From assembly GCA_949126835.1 (NCBI GenBank), contig OX421497.1:5727636-5791635 (forward strand): a stretch of 64,000 bases of DNA, read 5' to 3'. How positions within the stretch are numbered: position 1 is the first letter of the stretch; the number at the start of each line of letters is the position of its first letter. This document shows positions 59,606 through 64,000 of this stretch, in pieces. The position numbers and the translations under genes were made by a program. The stretch is from Anisus vortex (lineage: Eukaryota; Mollusca; Gastropoda; Planorbidae). The notes beneath the pieces were generated by a model. That model was not told the DNA's origin. It did no database searches and was given only the letters and a program-made list of their open reading frames with translations.

Positions 59606-61931
59606 CATAATTTTATGAAAATTTCTCAGTACACATCTTTTTTTTTACTTATCACAAACACAACACATAATGATTACACTAAAAAAAAAATAATAATTCT
59701 AAAATCATAAAATAACATGTTTATTTTCAGACAAAACAATAGCAATTGTACATTTTTTTTTTTGCCTTACTTATCATTACCCACCAGACAATTATTAGTA
59801 CTTCCTAATAGAATAAAATAATAAAAACAATAGATAACAGATGATAATGTTGAGAATCATAATTATGGGTTTTGTAGTGCATTTACACACACAAAAAAAT
59901 GGAAGTTTAATCATGTATTTTGTAATGAAAAGCACTACTGGTATTTTTTTTATTATAATATAATACAGTCTAAACAAATTTGCCAAAACCTATTAATGAA
60001 ATACTTGCTTCTAATGGCATGTATTCATTCACAAGACAATTACAGAATTGTCCTGTGAAGTAAAACGGTGAAGTTATTTGAGGAACTCAAGATTCTATAT
60101 ATTATATACCCATGCGACGTAAATGAATTGATACGTTTGAAGTATCATGTGGGGGTTAAATCGTGAAAATACGTTAATGTGTGTTTTTGTGATTCATTTA
60201 TCTCGCAATGCTAATGACTTTTTCTTTTTACAGCTGTGGAAAAATTAAGTCTTTTTATTTCATATTCTATACAAGAGAACATGAACGTAAACACACAAAG
60301 AGATGAGTTTATGACAGCAGTTACTAGAATAATCAGGCCATGAAACACGGAGCAGATAATAATTACAATTCACCCCGTACATATACAAAATGTACAATGC
60401 AAAAGAGACAAACCTCATCAGCTTCCTTTTCCTCTTTCACCAAATTAGGCTTAAATAGACTAAAAATAAAAACAAACAAACATTCTAATATGATTCATGA
60501 CCCAAAAAACAGATTGTCACATTCAGCTAACATAATTATAATCTTTTAGGTCTATAATTTTAAAAATAAAAGATAGATTATGGCAGAGGACGTTATCAAA
60601 GGTAAACATACATTTTTTTTTTAAATCTCAACCACCATCAATTCAACTGTCATTTTTATGGAATATTGTATAATTTACACAATAACGTTTGCATTTTACA
60701 CAACTACATCTAAGAATAAATATCTTTGTCGATACTATCCAAATAACAACATAGTCGTGTAAACAATAAATAATACAGAAACAAATGTTTTTTGTCTATT
60801 TTGTGTATAACAAATTGAGAGTGGATCAATTACAAAGGAAGGCTCAGTTACAAATAAAAGTATTCTTACTCGTCATCCATACAATCACAGAATTTGTTTT
60901 TCTACTAATAGTAATAGTTTATAGTTTGTTTATGTTAATGTGGATTAGCAAAAGTGTCTTTGACTGTCATTGTGAAGAGGATGGGTGATGGGTATTTTAC
61001 CTGATTTCTAATAAGCACAGTCAAAATACCTACCAGCCGGTTGATGGGCATTTTGACAGCTTACTAATAGGCACCGGCAAAACACCGGTACCTATCAGCC
61101 ATCTGTATTGAACATGCAGCTTTGACAGTGACAAACCTGTCCTCAAGACCCACAATTCAAACATAAGATACCCTGCACCATCAGTCTGTAAGAAAAGGTT
61201 ACTGTGCATTGGCGCTTGCCATACAGTGAATGCCCTGGGTTTGCAGCGAACTCTGCTATAGTGTACTGAGTAACAAAAAAAATAATTATGTAATTGGAAG
61301 TACCGGCATTTCTCTTATACAAATAATCAATCTCATTATCAGAACACTTTGGAAATTAAGATGTCGCAAGATGACCTTGAAACTAAAATTTAAAAGAACA
61401 AACAACCGCCAGCTCAAAAACCTGAAGCAACACAATTCTTACAGTTACAGCAGTTGTTCCCTAACAGTGTCGGGACTAAGGATGAGTACACAAGAAGACA
61501 AAACAAAGAAAAACCATTTGGTCTCAGCAGAAGAAAAAAAACCCCACCAACATAGAAAAAAAGAGGGAGAAAATTAAAATGGAAACAACCTAGGGTGGGT
61601 TAGAGTTTCTGAAAGGCAGATGTACCGGTACTCAAAAAAGTTTACCGAGAGGTAAGGGAGAGAATAAAGGCTCGGAAGCCGCCATCTAATAAAATCTTAA
61701 AACGTACTGGTACAAAAGTAGGATTCTTCAGTTCCACCTAATTTGGTAGCAAAAATAAAATATATTTAAATATAACTGAAAACAACTGACCTGGGGGATA
61801 AAAATATATGACAAGAAATTGAAATTGCAAAGAATTATTTAAAAATGTAATCAAAGTCATAGACATTCTTAGTATAATTGTTTGCAAAGCATTCAATTCA
61901 TGAATTGATTTGTGCACGTCCAACATGATTC
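59606..61931. other. intergenic AT-rich region
   Basis: No array, transposon end or convincing coding frame. The 115-codon frame at 61230-61577 has no domain and is low in complexity at its end. Some stretches look like 3' UTR, possibly of a convergent gene beyond the right edge, but nothing in the window shows it. Confidence 0.35.
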
Positions 61932-62530
61932 TTAACCCTTCTTGCACTGACCTACTTTCTTGCTATGCATACCTTTAATATCTATTTAACCCGTACAGTC
62001 CTTGGGCGTGTATTATTCCTTTGTCCCGAGCAAGTATATTGTCATCAAAAAGACAAAATTCCCTGCATCCCAGCATGTATATATTATTCAAGGAAGGGTG
62101 TCTATTTAATTTAAAGCACAAAATAAAGAATCTGACCTTTCACCATAGTCTCGGGCAGAATATTTATTGGATAGCTGAAAAGTTAAATTTTATTTTGCTT
62201 TTAAAACTAGAAAAAATTGAACAATTACTGAGGTTTTTATTTTAAATTGAAAGTGCGGTTCCAGTGGCAGATAGTTATTTACCTACAATTGAACTATGTT
62301 TTGGTGAAACATTTTCTTATGAATTAATATTACTAATAAATCCAATTATTTTAAGAATTGTTATTATCACTTTTTACCAACAAAAAAGTAAAAAAAAAAA
62401 ACTTTCGGAACCCTAACGACGTTTCAGCCATTCTAAAATAAAGTCTGGGCCGTGGGGAGTAATTAGTAAATGAATGGCCGGTACTGAATGTATGCGTAAC
62501 AGGAAAGTAGGTCGGTAGAGGGAGGGTTAA
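61932..62530. mobile_element. longer TTAA-ended element related to the short MITE
   Basis: The left end ttaacccttcttgcactgac and the right end (inverse) ttaaccctccctctaccgac resemble the six short copies, including the gacctactttc motif on both sides. TTAA at both outer ends. About 590 bp, no transposase frame. Confidence 0.6.
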
Positions 62531-63024
62531 CAGTAATAATATAACCGCCCTAATTTAGCTGTATCTTAAGTATTTATGAATTTCTTCTACTTCTAATTCC
62601 TAGCCCTTGCAATGAGCAATAGAAATACAGTACATACAAATGCTTCATATTCACTTGTTGCATATATCTACATTTACACTAAATCTGAGGTAGCCAATCA
62701 GAAATCAATGCCGCAACTAAATAAACTAAATTGACTTTTGTTTTTGTTACATCATGGTTCTGTCATTTCAAAGATAACTCATGAATTTCCTGCCCTGGCA
62801 GTCAACAGAAAGTGGAATAAAACAGCATGGTGTGTTTTAAAATTATTTCGCATAGGACTTTGGTTCCCAACCTGTGGTGCAACTGGGTTACAAATATTAC
62901 AAATCAAACGAGTAAAAAAAAACACTCAGAGGTTACAAAGAATACTACAAGAGTTGGAGAATGGGAGGTGAATGGAAGAAAAAAAAACGCTATTATGCCT
63001 CATTGAGGAGTACATTGTAATATG

Positions 63025-63951
63025 GTGGTAAAAGTAAAAGTAGCTGTTAGGTCTAATCAAGGGATACAGTGTAGGGATGCGGGAAAAGTAAAAGTAGCTG
63101 TTAGGTCTAATCAAGGGATACAGTGTAGGCAAAAGTAAAAGTAACTGTTAGGTCTAATCAAGGGATACAGTGTAGGCAAAAGTAAAAGTAACTGTTAGGT
63201 CTAATCAAGGGATACAGTGTAGGGATGTGGTAAAAGTAAAAGTAACTGTTAGGTCTAATCAAGGGATACAGTGTAGGCAAAAGTAAAAGTAACTGTTAGG
63301 TCTAATCAAGGGATACAGTGTAGGCAAAAGTAAAAGTAACTGTTAGGTCTAATCAAGGGATACAGTGTAGGCAAAAGTAAAAGTAACTGTTAGGTCTAAT
63401 CAAGGGATACAGTGTAGGCAAAAGTAAAAGTAACTGTTAGGTCTAATCAAGGGATACAGTGTAGGCAAAAGTAAAAGTAACTGTTAGGTCTAATCAAGGG
63501 ATACAGTGTAGGCAAAAGTAAAAGTAACTGTTAGGTCTAATCAAGGGATACAGTGTAGAGATGTGGTAAAAGTAAAAGTAGCTGTTAGGTCTAATCAAGG
63601 GATACAGTGTAGAGATGTGGGAAAAGTGGGAAAGTAGCTGTTAGGTCTAATCAAGGGATACAGTGTAGGCAAAAGTAAAAGTAACTGTTAGGTCTAATCA
63701 AGGGATACAGTGTAGGAATGTGGGAAAAGTAAAAGTAGCTGTTAGGTCTAATCAAGGGATACAGTGTAGAGATGTGGGAAAAGTGGGAAAGTAGCTGTTA
63801 GGTCTAATCAAGGGATACAGTGTAGGCAAAAGTAAAAGTAACTGTTAGGTCTAATCAAGGGATACAGTGTAGGAATGTGGGAAAAGTGGGAAAGTAGCTG
63901 TTATGCTTAACCAAGGGATACAATGTAGGCAAAAGTAAAAGTAGCTGTTAG
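63025..63951. repeat. 47/53-bp minisatellite, about 18 units
   Basis: Unit contains agtaactgttaggtctaatc, then aagggatacagtgtag. Short units have gcaaaagtaaa, long ones gatgtgggaaaagt; the two forms alternate in groups. It reaches almost to the window edge. Confidence 0.96.
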
Positions 63952-64000
63952 AGGGGTAGAGGAGACCAAAATAAAAATGACTGGGAAGCACTGACCTAGG

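Noticed and set aside
61230..61577. 115-codon open frame as a gene
   Set aside because: Low-complexity Lys-rich end, no domain, no supporting splice or regulatory signals.

Overview
The window looks like nuclear DNA of a heterobranch gastropod mollusc, most likely a planorbid freshwater snail of the Biomphalaria/Bulinus type. This is inferred from spliced genes with long AT-rich introns, LINE C-termini of a kind I associate with snail genomes, abundant hAT MITEs and tRNA-derived SINEs. I had no database, so the species is not proven.

The only complete host gene runs on the + strand from 11,428 to 59,194. Its 22 coding exons join with consistent phases and no stop codon into 2,097 nt (698 aa). 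The product is a secreted member of the Xaa-Pro aminopeptidase (aminopeptidase P, M24B) family. The whole three-domain fold is recognisable, but the active site is eroded. One metal-ligand Glu is Thr, one metal-ligand Asp is Glu, two of three catalytic-pocket His are Tyr, and the HGxGHG box is changed. It is best read as an intact pseudoenzyme. The coding sequence fills only about 4% of the locus.

The introns are full of tandem arrays: 31 bp (intron 2), 21 bp (intron 6), 41 bp (intron 9), 27 bp (intron 11), 46 bp (intron 14) and a 7.2-kb, ~163-copy, 44-bp satellite (intron 15). Two of them, in introns 2 and 11, begin exactly at the first base of the intron, so the authentic 5' splice site is copied in nearly every unit.

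Region 1-11,000 is nested mobile DNA. A LINE 3' end is split by a ZMYM1-type hAT (297-3222, TSD gcgagaac), itself split by a hAT MITE (1715-2838, TSD gtctgagt). A second large hAT (4072-10389) carries a captured Kelch-like BACK-domain fragment and has received two RTE-type LINE insertions: a 5'-truncated one (4377-4730) and a near full-length one (6318-9474), both with perfect target-site duplications.

Inside the gene the introns hold more hATs and MITEs with perfect 8-bp duplications, six copies of a ~73-bp TTAA-flanked piggyBac-like MITE, a P-like long-TIR element with a THAP fragment, a Tigger/pogo relic (53440-55395), and many SINE and LINE fragments. After the gene (59,200-64,000) I see no coding sequence: two LINE tails lie near its 3' end, then AT-rich DNA, a longer TTAA-ended element and a 47/53-bp array at the right edge.
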